Part shown: positions 1 to 8,194 of the stretch, one piece after another
Position numbering within the stretch: position 1 is the stretch's first letter
How the letters are laid out: the number at the start of each line of letters is the position of its first letter
Assembly: GCF_001592085.1 (NCBI RefSeq)
Contig: NZ_BCWD01000019.1
Span: forward strand, 1-41,766
Origin: Levilactobacillus senmaizukei DSM 21775 = NBRC 103853
Lineage (GTDB): Bacteria; Bacillota; Bacilli; Lactobacillales; Lactobacillaceae
Length of the DNA stretch: 41,766 nt
Direction: 5' to 3'
The notes under the pieces: model-generated
Seen by the model: the letters and a program-made list of their open reading frames with translations, nothing else
What the model was told of the DNA's origin: nothing
Databases searched by the model: none
Made by a program: the position numbers and the translations under genes

Positions 1-18
1 CGGTGACCACGGTCACCG
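1..18. repeat. Inverted repeat at the window edge
   Basis: CGGTGACC and GGTCACCG flank two bases. It lies just downstream of the HAD gene on the minus strand and may be part of a terminator or an operator cut by the window end. Confidence 0.4.
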
Positions 19-31
19 CCAATCTTATCGG

Positions 32-844
32 TTAAGCTAAAAGTTGCGATTGAATGGTTTTTAGAACGCCATCCTGTTCATTATCCCAGGCCGTTACCTG
101 ATCGGCCAAGGCCTGAATCTTGGCTGGAGCATTTTGCATGGCAATCCCGGTTCCCGCGTAGGCCAACAGCGGCCCATCATTGGCACCATCACCAAAGGCC
201 ATAATTTCAGCGGCCTCAAGTTGCCACTCTTTAGCAAGCCACTGGACAGCTGGGAGCTTTCCAACATTGGCTGCGACTACGTCAACCACCCCATAACCAC
301 TGTCGTGAGCGCGCATTCGACCAGCCAGCAACTCATTGAGCGCCTCAACTGTTTGACCGGTCGCACCCGGCAGAACGGACACACTAATCTTCTTAATTTG
401 GTCGGTCACCGTGGTTAAGTCATCAACCAACTGCAAATGATCATAGAACTTTTCAGCGGCCTCAATGAGGGGTTGCGGGGCCCCCTTCTCGGTGTAAGAC
501 CCATGTGCTCCGGTCAAAATGATATAGGCTTCCTGCAAACAATCGGCCTGGCGATCAACCGTCAGAAAATGGTTTAACGCTTCCGCGGACAGACTACCAT
601 CAAACAACAACCGGTCACGCCAATAAATTGAGGCGCCATTCTCAGCGATCACAGCCAGGTTGTCCGCCATCACATCCTTAAACAGCGACCGTAGATGGTC
701 GTACTGATTGCCGGAGGATAGCACTACCCGGACACCATCCTGATCGAGTGCCGCTAGCGTGGTTTGAAACAATGACCGATTGAAACTCTGATCATTGTGT
801 AATAAGGTGCCGTTCAGATCAACGGCGATTAATTTAATTGCCAA
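32..844 (-). CDS. HAD superfamily hydrolase, Cof-type sugar-phosphate/FMN phosphatase-like
   Basis: This is a cytosolic HAD IIB (Cof-like) phosphatase that probably dephosphorylates small phosphorylated metabolites; the substrate cannot be read from the sequence. Motif I is IAVDLNGTLL, in which the usual second Asp (DxDGT) is Asn (DLNGT). A motif near the C-terminus, GDGANDGPLL, supplies the Mg-binding acidic residues. Length (270 aa) is normal for the family. I chose a TTG start because AGGAG at 852-856 lies 7 nt upstream of it; an in-frame TTG at 859 lacks such a site. The gene is monocistronic, reads toward the window edge and has a TATAAT -10 upstream. Asn at the acid/base position is unusual and could lower phosphatase activity. 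Confidence 0.85.
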   Translation of the reverse strand: MAIKLIAVDLNGTLLHNDQSFNRSLFQTTLAALDQDGVRVVLSSGNQYDHLRSLFKDVMADNLAVIAENGASIYWRDRLLFDGSLSAEALNHFLTVDRQADCLQEAYIILTGAHGSYTEKGAPQPLIEAAEKFYDHLQLVDDLTTVTDQIKKISVSVLPGATGQTVEALNELLAGRMRAHDSGYGVVDVVAANVGKLPAVQWLAKEWQLEAAEIMAFGDGANDGPLLAYAGTGIAMQNAPAKIQALADQVTAWDNEQDGVLKTIQSQLLA

Positions 845-876
845 AATTTCACTCCTCAATTCTCTGTGTGGCCTTC

Positions 877-882
877 ATTATA
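877..882 (-). promoter_or_regulatory. -10 element for the HAD hydrolase gene
   Basis: On the minus strand this reads TATAAT, 33 nt ahead of the TTG start and after the rpmF terminator. No convincing -35 hexamer is visible 17 nt upstream, so the assignment rests on the -10 and position. Confidence 0.45.
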
Positions 883-905
883 CGTGAGAAATGGCGATGA
901 CACAC

Positions 906-945
906 AAAAAAACTCCCAGAAGCCGCGGACTTCGTGAGAGTTTTT
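906..945 (-). terminator. Intrinsic terminator after rpmF
   Basis: On the minus strand an imperfect hairpin (ACTCTCA-GAAG pairing with CTTC-TGGGAGT) is followed directly by a run of seven T. It separates rpmF from the HAD gene. Confidence 0.8.
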
Positions 946-959
946 CGACTAATTACAAA

Positions 960-1154
960 TTAGTTGTTGTTGCTTGCGTTGTTAACCGTAACGACCTGAC
1001 GGCCATCGTAGAAACCGCAACTTGGGCAAACCATGTGTGACTTACGTAATTCACCACAGTTAGGGCAAGCAGTTAAATTAGGCGTGGTTAACTTGATGTG
1101 ACCACGGCGCATAGCTTTTTTCGTCTTAGACGTTTTCCGTGCTGGTACAGCCAA
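960..1154 (-). CDS. rpmF: 50S ribosomal protein L32
   Basis: Small basic component of the large ribosomal subunit, 64 aa. The N-terminus AVPARKTSKTKKAMRRGH is the L32 signature. A zinc ribbon follows with two CxxC pairs (CPNC and CPSC, about residues 30-46), so this is the zinc-binding type. I chose the TTG at 1152-1154 because AGGAGG lies 8 nt upstream and the product then begins like other L32 proteins; an upstream GTG in the same frame overlaps the ribosome binding site. The gene is co-transcribed with yceD upstream, the classical yceD-rpmF pair. Confidence 0.95.
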   Translation of the reverse strand: MAVPARKTSKTKKAMRRGHIKLTTPNLTACPNCGELRKSHMVCPSCGFYDGRQVVTVNNASNNN

Positions 1155-1220
1155 AGAAAACACCTCCTTTAAATAAAATTATATCCACTAGTGAAAAAAT
1201 TTTTAAGGCTTACAAAGGGA

Positions 1221-1775
1221 TTATTGATCATCCTGATCAGGGAAGAAATCCTTTAACTTTGCAAGACGTGGATCAACTGGTTTATTTTCCTTCTCGACAG
1301 CGGCTAGGTCGGCTTCCGCAACAACTTGCCAGTCTTGGCCAGTTGGCATAGCAGCGCCCTTCCGTTCGTCTTCAGAAAGAATGTGCATCGGAATCTGTAA
1401 CAGAATGTTATCCCCAACCGACTTATCAAAATCGATTACGTCATCGGTGATAACCATGACAACGTCAGTCTTCTCAAACCGTTGCGTTGCCGTTGGATCT
1501 GAAACATAGAATTCCGTCATTGTGAAATCTACGGGTAAGTGAACCGGTGTTAAGGAACGACTAGACGGAACGGTTAGGTCCGCCGTCACCGTTGCATCAA
1601 CGACCACGTCGCCGCCAGACACAATGGAAACCATGCCTTTTGCGTGGACGGGACTTAAATCTAACACTTCATTACCATAACGTTCCATCAGATCCGCCTT
1701 CAAGTCCAGCGTTTCATCGAACATCATGGGTTCGCTTCGGTAATTCTTGCGGAGCTCGGTCATCGACCATTTCAT
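1221..1775 (-). CDS. yceD: YceD/DUF177 family large-subunit rRNA accumulation protein
   Basis: Member of the YceD (DUF177) family, known from bacteria and plants to be needed for normal 23S rRNA accumulation; it is nearly always beside rpmF, as here. The product is 184 aa, starting MKWSMTELRKN, with an acidic C-terminus (FFPDQDDQ). The start at 1775 follows a GGAGGG site 7 nt upstream; an in-frame extension to 1862 would run through the promoter and is rejected. Transcription probably begins at the consensus promoter at 1803-1831. Function is inferred from family and neighbourhood, not from catalytic motifs. Confidence 0.85.
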   Translation of the reverse strand: MKWSMTELRKNYRSEPMMFDETLDLKADLMERYGNEVLDLSPVHAKGMVSIVSGGDVVVDATVTADLTVPSSRSLTPVHLPVDFTMTEFYVSDPTATQRFEKTDVVMVITDDVIDFDKSVGDNILLQIPMHILSEDERKGAAMPTGQDWQVVAEADLAAVEKENKPVDPRLAKLKDFFPDQDDQ

Positions 1776-1802
1776 CGCAATCCCTCCAATGCAACGAGAT
1801 AA

Positions 1803-1831
1803 ATTATACCTGTCTAAAATTATGATGTCAA
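1803..1831 (-). promoter_or_regulatory. Consensus sigma-A promoter for yceD-rpmF
   Basis: TTGACA (1826-1831) and TATAAT (1803-1808) are separated by exactly 17 nt on the minus strand. Both hexamers match consensus perfectly, which suits strong expression of a ribosomal protein gene. It lies between the tmcAL stop and the yceD start. Confidence 0.9.
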
Positions 1832-1848
1832 GGTAAATTCCTTGATAG

Positions 1849-2991
1849 TCACTCAGAATCACTGGGTTTTACGGGAATCCGGCCATCATCCTGGGGAATT
1901 CCCGTCAGTAGCGTTCGCAACTGCCCAGCTCGTGTGTCTAAAGCGCCAACGCCCGTTTGCCAATCCCGGTTAGCCCGGCTGACCAACGGCAAACTGACCT
2001 GCTTTTTTATCGTGTGTAAATAACGCTGGCCACCAGTGGAGTAACCTAGAACCCGCAAATACTGCGGGCGCTGTAACATCTCGGCCGGATGAACCTGATT
2101 ATAGAGATAACCGGCCTGACGTTGTAACCGCGTATAGGTGTACCGCTTGGTCTTAACGGTTCGCATAAAGGTGGCAAAGGTGGCACTGGCCACCGCGGAT
2201 CGTTTCAGCCGATACTCGATTCCCTCCGTAATTTGATACATTTTTGCCAAATCGGTGGGCGCTGACGTCATCAACAAATAACGTAATTGGGGCCACAATT
2301 GTTCCCAATCCAGTAGCGGACCTTGTCTCAGAGTAGCCAGCGTCGTTGATGGGACGACTGGCACCACTTGAGCCCAGTCCCCGGCCAAAATTGCCTGACG
2401 AATCGCCGTCGCACTGGCGAATCTTTCCCCAGCCACGATCGTCGAGTCGTTATGGTTGCTGCCTTTTCGGGCCAAGGGAACTAATTGCAATGAACGACCC
2501 ATGAGCCGGTTCGCCAAAGCATAGAAGAATCCCAAGATATCATTTCCGGTATTCAATGTAATCCCAGTTTGTTCTCGAAGATAGCCCTGAAAAAGCGACG
2601 CATAGGTTTGGTCGAAGCGCTTGAAGGTGGTCGGATCAGTCGGTAAATGGGCCATCAGGCGCTGATAGTCCATCCCCGGATGTTCGGTTCCGAATGCCAG
2701 CCACTGGCACCGTAGCGCCGTCAAGATGGCCACACCCCCCTGAGCAAACAGATGAGCCGGCTGCATCGCACTAGCCATCGGCAGTTCAACCACCAGGTCG
2801 GCCCCACCGGCGATCGCCGTCTGGGCCCGTTGCCACTTATCCAGCAGCGCCGGTTCACCGCGTTGTACCCAGTTGCCACTCATGGCGACCACCACGATAT
2901 CGGCCCCAGTCTGTTGTTTGGCCTGCCGGATTTGATAGGCATGCCCATTATGAAACGGATTATACTCCGCAATAATTCCGACTGCCTGCAA
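1849..2991 (-). CDS. tmcAL: tRNA(Met) cytidine acetate ligase (YlbM family)
   Basis: TmcAL makes N4-acetylcytidine at the wobble position of elongator tRNA-Met, using acetate and ATP through acetyl-AMP. The nucleotidyltransferase-like core opens with VGIIAEYNPFHNGH, containing the HNGH ATP-binding motif. Next comes SGNWVQRGEPALLDKW, the conserved family block. Length (380 aa) is typical. The start is TTG at 2991, giving the usual M-x-AVGxIxEYNP N-terminus, with GGGAGG 10 nt upstream inside the end of the preceding methyltransferase gene. It is the last gene of the yqeG-to-tmcAL operon and translationally close to the gene before it. The tRNA target is inferred from the Bacillus YlbM orthologue. 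Confidence 0.9.
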   Translation of the reverse strand: MQAVGIIAEYNPFHNGHAYQIRQAKQQTGADIVVVAMSGNWVQRGEPALLDKWQRAQTAIAGGADLVVELPMASAMQPAHLFAQGGVAILTALRCQWLAFGTEHPGMDYQRLMAHLPTDPTTFKRFDQTYASLFQGYLREQTGITLNTGNDILGFFYALANRLMGRSLQLVPLARKGSNHNDSTIVAGERFASATAIRQAILAGDWAQVVPVVPSTTLATLRQGPLLDWEQLWPQLRYLLMTSAPTDLAKMYQITEGIEYRLKRSAVASATFATFMRTVKTKRYTYTRLQRQAGYLYNQVHPAEMLQRPQYLRVLGYSTGGQRYLHTIKKQVSLPLVSRANRDWQTGVGALDTRAGQLRTLLTGIPQDDGRIPVKPSDSE

Positions 2992-2996
2992 CCGCC

Positions 2997-3740
2997 TTAC
3001 GCCTCCCGTTTAACTTCGAAGAACCACCGTGTCGTCTTATCGCTAATCTCTTCGTTACCAAAGTCTGCGCTGACCCGTTCAAGCGTCAAACCAGCAGCTT
3101 GTAACGCCCGTTGGTAATCGGCTAAAACATAGGTCCGTTCATGATGCAGTTCGGTCACCTTACGGTATTGGCCGGTCTGTTCATCCAAGGTAAAGAAGGC
3201 CAAGTCATGCTCGGCAGCATGATCATCATCCTCCGTCCCGTAGCTGGTCCAGACAAAGGCCCGTGTGTCATCCACGTAATTATACATATACCCGGGGTAA
3301 ACCTCATCCGTTTGATAGGGCGTGATGACGTCGAATAGAAACTTACCGCCAATCGCCAGGTGATCGTGAACCTCACGAAAGGCCTGGGTCACTGCGTCTA
3401 GATCCGGTAAGTAACAGAACGAGTCGGCAAAACAGGTCACCGTCTGATATGACCCCAACACCGTCAGATCCAGCATGTCCCCCGCCATCAATGGCATCGT
3501 GACATCGGCATCTGTTGCGTGTTGTGCGGCCAACGCCAGCATCTCCTCGGAAAGATCCAACCCACTGACGTCGTAACCTCTTTTAGCTAACTGAACGCCT
3601 AAGCGACCACTCCCACAGGCCAAATCCAGTAAGGGCCCGCTGGTTGGGGCCACCCTTTGGGCGACAAAATCCAGCCATTGGTCATACATGGCTGGATCGA
3701 ACAACTCGTCGTAAAGCTCAGCAAATGATTGATAAATCAT
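2997..3740 (-). CDS. Class I SAM-dependent methyltransferase of unknown target (YqeM-like)
   Basis: A 247-aa Rossmann-fold methyltransferase. The SAM-binding motif I is LLDLACGSGRLG (about residues 38-49), followed by an acidic motif II (SGLDLS) and a typical C-terminal beta hairpin ending WFFEVKREA. It matches the yqeM position in the Bacillus yqeK-rsfS-yqeM cluster. The start ATG at 3740 overlaps the rsfS stop (ATGA), indicating coupled translation; the longer frame start at 3752 lies within rsfS and has no ribosome binding site. The substrate is unknown; the operon suggests RNA or ribosome maturation, but small-molecule methylation is equally possible. Confidence 0.85.
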   Translation of the reverse strand: MIYQSFAELYDELFDPAMYDQWLDFVAQRVAPTSGPLLDLACGSGRLGVQLAKRGYDVSGLDLSEEMLALAAQHATDADVTMPLMAGDMLDLTVLGSYQTVTCFADSFCYLPDLDAVTQAFREVHDHLAIGGKFLFDVITPYQTDEVYPGYMYNYVDDTRAFVWTSYGTEDDDHAAEHDLAFFTLDEQTGQYRKVTELHHERTYVLADYQRALQAAGLTLERVSADFGNEEISDKTTRWFFEVKREA

Positions 3741-4093
3741 GCTTCTACCCATTGGTGTAAATCAACTTCAGGAGCTGAGGACCACAGCTTTTCCAAGTTG
3801 TAGTGTGCGCGTTGTTCCTTTTGGAAAACGTGCACAATGACATCCCCCAGGTCGATTAAGATCCAGGTTGCGCCATCCTTACCTTCAACATCCTTGATAT
3901 CAACACCGTTAACGGCCATTTGATCCGTAATTTCATCGGCAATCGCTTGAACTTGCCGATTCGAGCCAGCCTCCATGATGAGGAAATAATCCGCCATCAG
4001 GCTAACCTTGGTCATATCTAAAGCGATTAGATCTTCCGCCCGCTTACTATCCGCAGCCTTAACCGCGATTTCTAGAATTGCTTTGCTGTCCAT
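3737..4093 (-). CDS. rsfS: Ribosome silencing factor RsfS
   Basis: RsfS binds L14 on the 50S subunit and blocks joining with 30S, lowering translation when nutrients are short. The 118-aa product has the whole Iojap/RsfS domain: KAADSKRAEDLIALDM, then MADYFLIMEAGSNRQVQAIA, then VEGKDGATWILIDLGDVIVH and a C-terminal YNLEKLW. The start MDSKAILEIA at 4093 has AGGAG 7 nt upstream; the extended frame to 4150 overlaps yqeK and is rejected. It sits between yqeK and the methyltransferase and overlaps the latter by four bases. Confidence 0.95.
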   Translation of the reverse strand: MDSKAILEIAVKAADSKRAEDLIALDMTKVSLMADYFLIMEAGSNRQVQAIADEITDQMAVNGVDIKDVEGKDGATWILIDLGDVIVHVFQKEQRAHYNLEKLWSSAPEVDLHQWVEA

Positions 4094-4106
4094 GCATGTT
4101 CTCCTC

Positions 4107-4712
4107 TCAAATGCCAGGGTGCTGTGGCACCCAAGCGTTGTACGTCTCAATTGATTTCGGATAAACTGGTTTGTTCTTATCGACTAAATAAGCCAGTGTA
4201 TGTTTTGCCTGAAAGGCCACCCCAGCCGCTAAGTCATGATGCGTGATACGTCGAGCCTCTTCAACGCCCGGAAAGTCCCGGGCCGGTTCAATATAGTCGG
4301 CCATATAGACAATCTGCTCCAACGGCGTCATGTAGACGGCCCCCGTCGTGTGATGACGAATGGCATTTAAAACATCCTCGTCCGTGATGCCCAGTTCGCG
4401 CTTAACTAATTCTGCCCCAACGACGCCATGCCAAATCGCATTACCATACTTCAGCAAGACCGGATTCAAGCAATAATAGTGAATCGCTTGGATAAAATCT
4501 TCATCCGGTCGTTGCTTGGCATAGTCATGAGTCAAGCCAGCGATACTGGCCTTTTCAACATCGACTTGGTTTTCACGCGCCAACTCAATCGCAGTTGCTT
4601 CCACACGTTGAACGTGTTTAAAACGCTTGGGCTTAAGTTGTTCTGCGATACGGTCCAACAAATCTTGGCGCGTTCCCGCAAAAATATTTTCTTTGTATTC
4701 GAGCTCAGTCAC
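4107..4712 (-). CDS. yqeK: HD-domain phosphohydrolase YqeK (symmetrical Ap4A hydrolase family)
   Basis: YqeK proteins are di-iron HD enzymes; the Bacillus member hydrolyses diadenosine tetraphosphate to two ADP. Visible metal ligands are H in RFKHVQRVE, the HD pair in GLTHDYAKQ, HG in AIWHGVVGAE and HH in AIRHHTTGA. Length is 201 aa. The start is a GTG that overlaps the end of nadD by eight bases. The best ribosome binding site (AAGGAG) is about 13 nt upstream, longer than usual, so translation may depend on coupling with nadD. The order nadD-yqeK-rsfS is conserved in Firmicutes. Confidence 0.9.
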   Translation of the reverse strand: MTELEYKENIFAGTRQDLLDRIAEQLKPKRFKHVQRVEATAIELARENQVDVEKASIAGLTHDYAKQRPDEDFIQAIHYYCLNPVLLKYGNAIWHGVVGAELVKRELGITDEDVLNAIRHHTTGAVYMTPLEQIVYMADYIEPARDFPGVEEARRITHHDLAAGVAFQAKHTLAYLVDKNKPVYPKSIETYNAWVPQHPGI

Positions 4713-5337
4713 GATATAACAGATGCTCCTTTATATAAAGATCCACTAGCGTTGGAACTAGATAACGGATAGATTGTCCTCTACGGACCTGTTCTCTAAC
4801 CATGGTAGAACTGATCCCAATTTGTGGCATATCGACCCAGAGAACCGGATACGGCGTCTCACGAGCATACCCCGCACGACATACACCAACAAACTGAACG
4901 AGTTTTTCAAGTTCTTCAATACGGTACCACTTTGGCAGGTAAGCCACCATATCACCACCGATGATGAAGTAGTACTGATTCTCGGGATGAGCCCGGGTCA
5001 ACTGCACCATCGTGTCATACGTATAACTCCGCCCACCCCGTTCAACCTCAGCCAGTTCCAGCTTAAACAGCGGATTATCGGCAATGGCCGCCTTGACCAT
5101 CGCCACTCGCTGTTCAGCCGGAATGGCTAGCTTGCGGTCCACGTGCGGTGGCTCGGCGTCTGGCATGAAGCGAACTTCATCCAAACCTAACTGTGTCGCG
5201 ACCTGGTCTGCAATGACCAGGTGTCCTAGATGCGGCGGGTTAAAAGTGCCACCCAAGATCCCAACTCGACGTTTCTTAGCGGTAGCCGCCATTTCGGTGG
5301 CTACCAATGGGCTGGTCCGTTCTAAAATCTTAACCAC
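4705..5337 (-). CDS. nadD: Nicotinate-mononucleotide adenylyltransferase
   Basis: NadD joins nicotinate mononucleotide to AMP from ATP, giving deamido-NAD in NAD synthesis. The nucleotidyltransferase signature GILGGTFNPPHLGHLVIAD (with its HxGH motif) starts near residue 26, and the C-terminal ISSTMVREQVRRG motif is present. The product is 210 aa. The start is a GTG with GGAGG about 10 nt upstream, leaving an N-terminal extension of about 24 residues (ERTSPLVATEMAATAKKRR) before the fold; a start at the internal ATG (residue 16) lacks a ribosome binding site. It lies in the yqeG operon, directly after yhbY. Confidence 0.93.
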   Translation of the reverse strand: MVKILERTSPLVATEMAATAKKRRVGILGGTFNPPHLGHLVIADQVATQLGLDEVRFMPDAEPPHVDRKLAIPAEQRVAMVKAAIADNPLFKLELAEVERGGRSYTYDTMVQLTRAHPENQYYFIIGGDMVAYLPKWYRIEELEKLVQFVGVCRAGYARETPYPVLWVDMPQIGISSTMVREQVRRGQSIRYLVPTLVDLYIKEHLLYRD

Positions 5338-5351
5338 GACTAACCGACCTC

Positions 5352-5660
5352 CTAGATGTTCTCAACAATCACTGAAATCTTTTGATTCTCTTCGTTAGTA
5401 GCTGGTCGATACAAGACCAATACCCGGCCAATGGTTTGGACAACTTGAATGTCCGTATTGTCCTCGATGTAGGCCTTGGTATCCATCACATCGACATCGG
5501 CACTCTGTTGTAAATTAATTTTGATTAATTCACGGTTTTCTAAGGCACCCGTCAACTGAGTCAACCAAGCCTCGGTTAGCCCATTTTTCCCTACGGAAAA
5601 TAATGGCCGCATTGAATGAGCGTGTGCGCGTAAATAACGTTTCTGTTTCCCTCGTAACAA
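5352..5660 (-). CDS. yhbY: YhbY family CRM-domain RNA-binding ribosome assembly protein
   Basis: YhbY is a small CRM-domain protein that binds pre-50S particles. The product contains the family GxxG loop in SVGKNGLTEAW and the block LRGKQKRYLRAHAHSMRPLF. I chose a TTG start at 5660 (102 aa): GGAGG lies 8 nt upstream and the protein then begins MLRGKQKRYLR, close to the Bacillus form as I remember it. The in-frame ATG at 5675 is possible but has only a poor ribosome binding site. It lies between yqeH and nadD, its usual place. Confidence 0.9.
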   Translation of the reverse strand: MLRGKQKRYLRAHAHSMRPLFSVGKNGLTEAWLTQLTGALENRELIKINLQQSADVDVMDTKAYIEDNTDIQVVQTIGRVLVLYRPATNEENQKISVIVENI

Positions 5661-5677
5661 ATTATCGTCCTCCATGT

Positions 5678-6820
5678 CTAGATCATTGCCCGTCGTACCA
5701 AGACACCCACACCTGCGGGTGCCCAGCCTGTCACGTGTGTTCCAGCCGGAACGGTAATCCAGCCCAAGCCTTCAAAGACCAAATCACTTTTCTCAGTGAC
5801 CTTGAACTCATGGCTAACCAAGGCTGGAAAATCATCCTTGTCGGCCGCATGTGGTGGGGTTAACAGTTCCCCTAGTTGCCGAGCATAGAAGTCATCAGCA
5901 TTTTCAAGCTTCGTCCGATGGATGTACAAATTATTTTCAAAGTACGCCGTGAACCCACTCTTAGGCCCCTTGGTGTAGTCAAACCGGGCAATCCCACCCA
6001 GGAACAACGTTTGATTGTCTTGAAGTTGGTAAACCTTGGGCTTGATTGGTTTTTGCGGCGTCACCAGCTTGAGGTCCTTCCCCGTCAGATAGTGTGCCAT
6101 TTGGGCATTCTGAATAATCCCGGGCGTATCAACCAGTACATGGTCATCATCCAGAGGCAATTCAATCTTATCCAACGTGGTCCCCGGGAACCGGGACGTC
6201 GTGATCAAGTCCTTCACACCCGTATTTTGACGAACGATCTGGTTAATTAATGTCGATTTACCCACGTTGGTGACCCCAACAACATACACATCCCGGTTGC
6301 CCCGGTGCTTATCGATTAATTTCAACAAATCATCAACCGATTGGTTCGTTTTTGCACTTAACAATGCCACGTCGATCGGCCGCAAACCAGCTTCATTAGC
6401 CCGCTGCCGCAACCAATCCTTGAGTTTACTACGCTTCAATGAACGTGGCAAAATGTCTTCCTTGTTCCCAACCAACAGGATGGGGTTATCCCCAACGAAC
6501 CGGTGGAGACCAGGAATCACACTCCCATTAAAATCAAAAATATCGACAACGTAAACAATCAACGCGTTAGCGTCACGAATCTGTGTTAACAGCCGTAAGA
6601 AATCATCGTCGGTTAAGCCCACGGGAACGATTTCGTTGTAATGCCGTAAACGGAAGCAACGTTGACAGTAGACCTCTTGGTTCTCGAGGCCCTTGTCCAA
6701 CGCCGATTGCGGCGTGTAGCCTGGCGCCGTCTTGTCCGTTGTCTGAATCTCCGCCCCACAGCCAATGCAGTGTAGCGGTTCACCATCAATTAAAATGGGT
6801 TCAGTGTGTTGTTCGTTCAT
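5678..6820 (-). CDS. yqeH: Circularly permuted ribosome-biogenesis GTPase YqeH
   Basis: YqeH is a cytosolic GTPase needed for 30S subunit assembly. An N-terminal zinc finger (CIGCG...CQRC, residues about 18-55) precedes a permuted G domain: G4 (NKED) and G5 (SAKT) come before G1 (GVTNVGKSTLIN), then switch sequences and G3 (DTPG). The C-terminal domain (about residues 220-380) is a treble-clef-like RNA-binding region in relatives. Length 380 aa is typical. The ATG has AGGAGG 6 nt upstream and overlaps the end of yqeG by 20 bases, so the two are translationally coupled. Confidence 0.95.
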   Translation of the reverse strand: MNEQHTEPILIDGEPLHCIGCGAEIQTTDKTAPGYTPQSALDKGLENQEVYCQRCFRLRHYNEIVPVGLTDDDFLRLLTQIRDANALIVYVVDIFDFNGSVIPGLHRFVGDNPILLVGNKEDILPRSLKRSKLKDWLRQRANEAGLRPIDVALLSAKTNQSVDDLLKLIDKHRGNRDVYVVGVTNVGKSTLINQIVRQNTGVKDLITTSRFPGTTLDKIELPLDDDHVLVDTPGIIQNAQMAHYLTGKDLKLVTPQKPIKPKVYQLQDNQTLFLGGIARFDYTKGPKSGFTAYFENNLYIHRTKLENADDFYARQLGELLTPPHAADKDDFPALVSHEFKVTEKSDLVFEGLGWITVPAGTHVTGWAPAGVGVLVRRAMI

Positions 6821-7343
6821 TAAGATCCTCCTGCCAAGTTAGTTCTGGATAACGACGTCGTAATTCCCACATAACCCCTTTTTCTAACAAGCGGTTACCC
6901 TTGGTAATCCAGGCGTCTGACTTTAAAATTGGTCGTACTAGAACGCTACGGATACGACTATGGTTAGCCGCCCAAATATCCGTTAACAATTGGTCGCCGA
7001 CCATGACGACCTCTGATTTTTGAAGATGCCACCGCCGTAACGCCCGTTTCAGTCCCCAAGTCAGTGGCTTTAAAGCCCGATGAATATAAGGCAAATCAAA
7101 TGGCGCGACGGCGCGATCAACACGTTTGCGACTATTATTTGATACCACAATGACCTGAATACCTGCTAATTCTAGCAAGGTCAGCCAGTGTCGTAACTCG
7201 GGAGTCCCATCCGGATTATTCCAGGCAATCAAGGTGTTATCCAAATCGGTCAACACCGCCTTGATACCATTTGCCTTTAGTTGCGCGGGTGTCAAATCAT
7301 AGATATTGGTCACCATCCAGGTTGGTTTGAATCCAGAAACCAT
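6801..7343 (-). CDS. yqeG: YqeG family HAD IIIA-type phosphatase
   Basis: HAD-superfamily phosphatase of subfamily IIIA; Bacillus YqeG and relatives head the same ribosome/NAD operon, but the physiological substrate is not settled. Motif I is LTDLDNTLIAWN, motif II is VVSNNSRKRV, and MVGDQLLTDIWAAN carries the Mg-binding Asp. Length is 180 aa. The ATG at 7343 has GGGGGAG about 8 nt upstream. It is the first gene of the operon running through yqeH, yhbY, nadD, yqeK, rsfS, the methyltransferase and tmcAL. Confidence 0.92.
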   Translation of the reverse strand: MVSGFKPTWMVTNIYDLTPAQLKANGIKAVLTDLDNTLIAWNNPDGTPELRHWLTLLELAGIQVIVVSNNSRKRVDRAVAPFDLPYIHRALKPLTWGLKRALRRWHLQKSEVVMVGDQLLTDIWAANHSRIRSVLVRPILKSDAWITKGNRLLEKGVMWELRRRYPELTWQEDLNERTTH

Positions 7344-7396
7344 ATGGGTGACTCCCCCCTTCGTTCTTTTGCCGTTACCGACATTTCTAGCTTTTA

Positions 7397-7402
7397 ATTA
7401 TA
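7397..7402 (-). promoter_or_regulatory. -10 element of the yqeG operon
   Basis: Minus-strand TATAAT, about 53 nt upstream of the yqeG start and downstream of the rplT terminator. The hexamer 17 nt upstream (TGGTAA) is a weak -35. Confidence 0.5.
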
Positions 7403-7478
7403 CGCAATCTCAGTGTAATTTACCACTCTGGACGGTTGGGATTCCCTGTTTTTATCCGCCAGTACGGTTGGTACTAAT

Positions 7479-7504
7479 AAAAAAGACTCCGCCTAAGCGA
7501 AGTC
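7479..7504 (-). terminator. Intrinsic terminator after rplT
   Basis: Minus strand GACTTCGC, loop TTAG, GCGGAGTC, then six T. Eight base pairs including one G-T pair. Confidence 0.9.
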
Positions 7505-7519
7505 CCCTCATTAACTGAA

Positions 7520-7879
7520 TTAAGCAGCCAATGCTTCCTTAGCCTGGTCAGCTAAGGCAGTGAATGCAGCAGCATCACTAACTGCTAAGTCTGCTAACAT
7601 CTTCCGGTTAACATCGATGTTGGCTAACTTCAAACCGTGCATCAACTTGCTGTAGCTCAGACCATTCATCCGGGCTGCGGCGTTGATCCGGGCAATCCAA
7701 AGTTTCCGGAAGTTACGCTTAGTGGCTTTACGGTCACGGAAGGCGTATTGACGACCCTTCATGACTTGGTCCTTAGCAACCTTAAACAAACGGTGCTTTG
7801 AACCACGGTAACCCTTAGCTAACTTTAAAACCTTTTTACGACGTGCGCGTGTAACAGTACCGCCTTTAACTCGTGGCAT
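7520..7879 (-). CDS. rplT: 50S ribosomal protein L20
   Basis: L20 is an early 23S rRNA-binding protein needed to start 50S assembly. It also represses its own operon by binding the leader mRNA in Firmicutes. The 119-aa product shows the basic N-terminal extension ([19 protein letters not shown]) and the conserved [20 protein letters not shown] block. It is last in infC-rpmI-rplT and is followed by a strong terminator. The ATG has AGGAGG upstream. Confidence 0.97.
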   Translation of the reverse strand: MPRVKGGTVTRARRKKVLKLAKGYRGSKHRLFKVAKDQVMKGRQYAFRDRKATKRNFRKLWIARINAAARMNGLSYSKLMHGLKLANIDVNRKMLADLAVSDAAAFTALADQAKEALAA

Positions 7880-7949
7880 AATCTTTTCCTCCTAAATCAA
7901 TTCAAACATTATGTCGACATTTCGTCGACCCGAAAAATTAGTGACCGGC

Positions 7950-8144
7950 TTACTTTTGTAACAGAGAACGGTAAGTCTTCAAGGTCGTATCGTTCATCAT
8001 CCGGGTACCACGAAGGTTCCGGCGTTGCTTCTTGGTCTTACCGTGGAAACGGTGAGACGTGTAAGCGTTGGCACTCTTGATACCGCCCTTAGCAGTTACT
8101 TTAAAACGCTTAGCTGCGGCGCGATTGGTCTTCATCTTTGGCAT
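7950..8144 (-). CDS. rpmI: 50S ribosomal protein L35
   Basis: Small basic large-subunit protein, 64 aa, with the L35 signature [20 protein letters not shown] and the central [16 protein letters not shown] segment. It lies between infC and rplT, its universal Firmicutes position, and shares their regulation. Confidence 0.97.
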   Translation of the reverse strand: MPKMKTNRAAAKRFKVTAKGGIKSANAYTSHRFHGKTKKQRRNLRGTRMMNDTTLKTYRSLLQK

Positions 8145-8194
8145 AATACGAAATATCCTCCTTAAATCGGTAGCTCAGCTACCACAATCAATTC

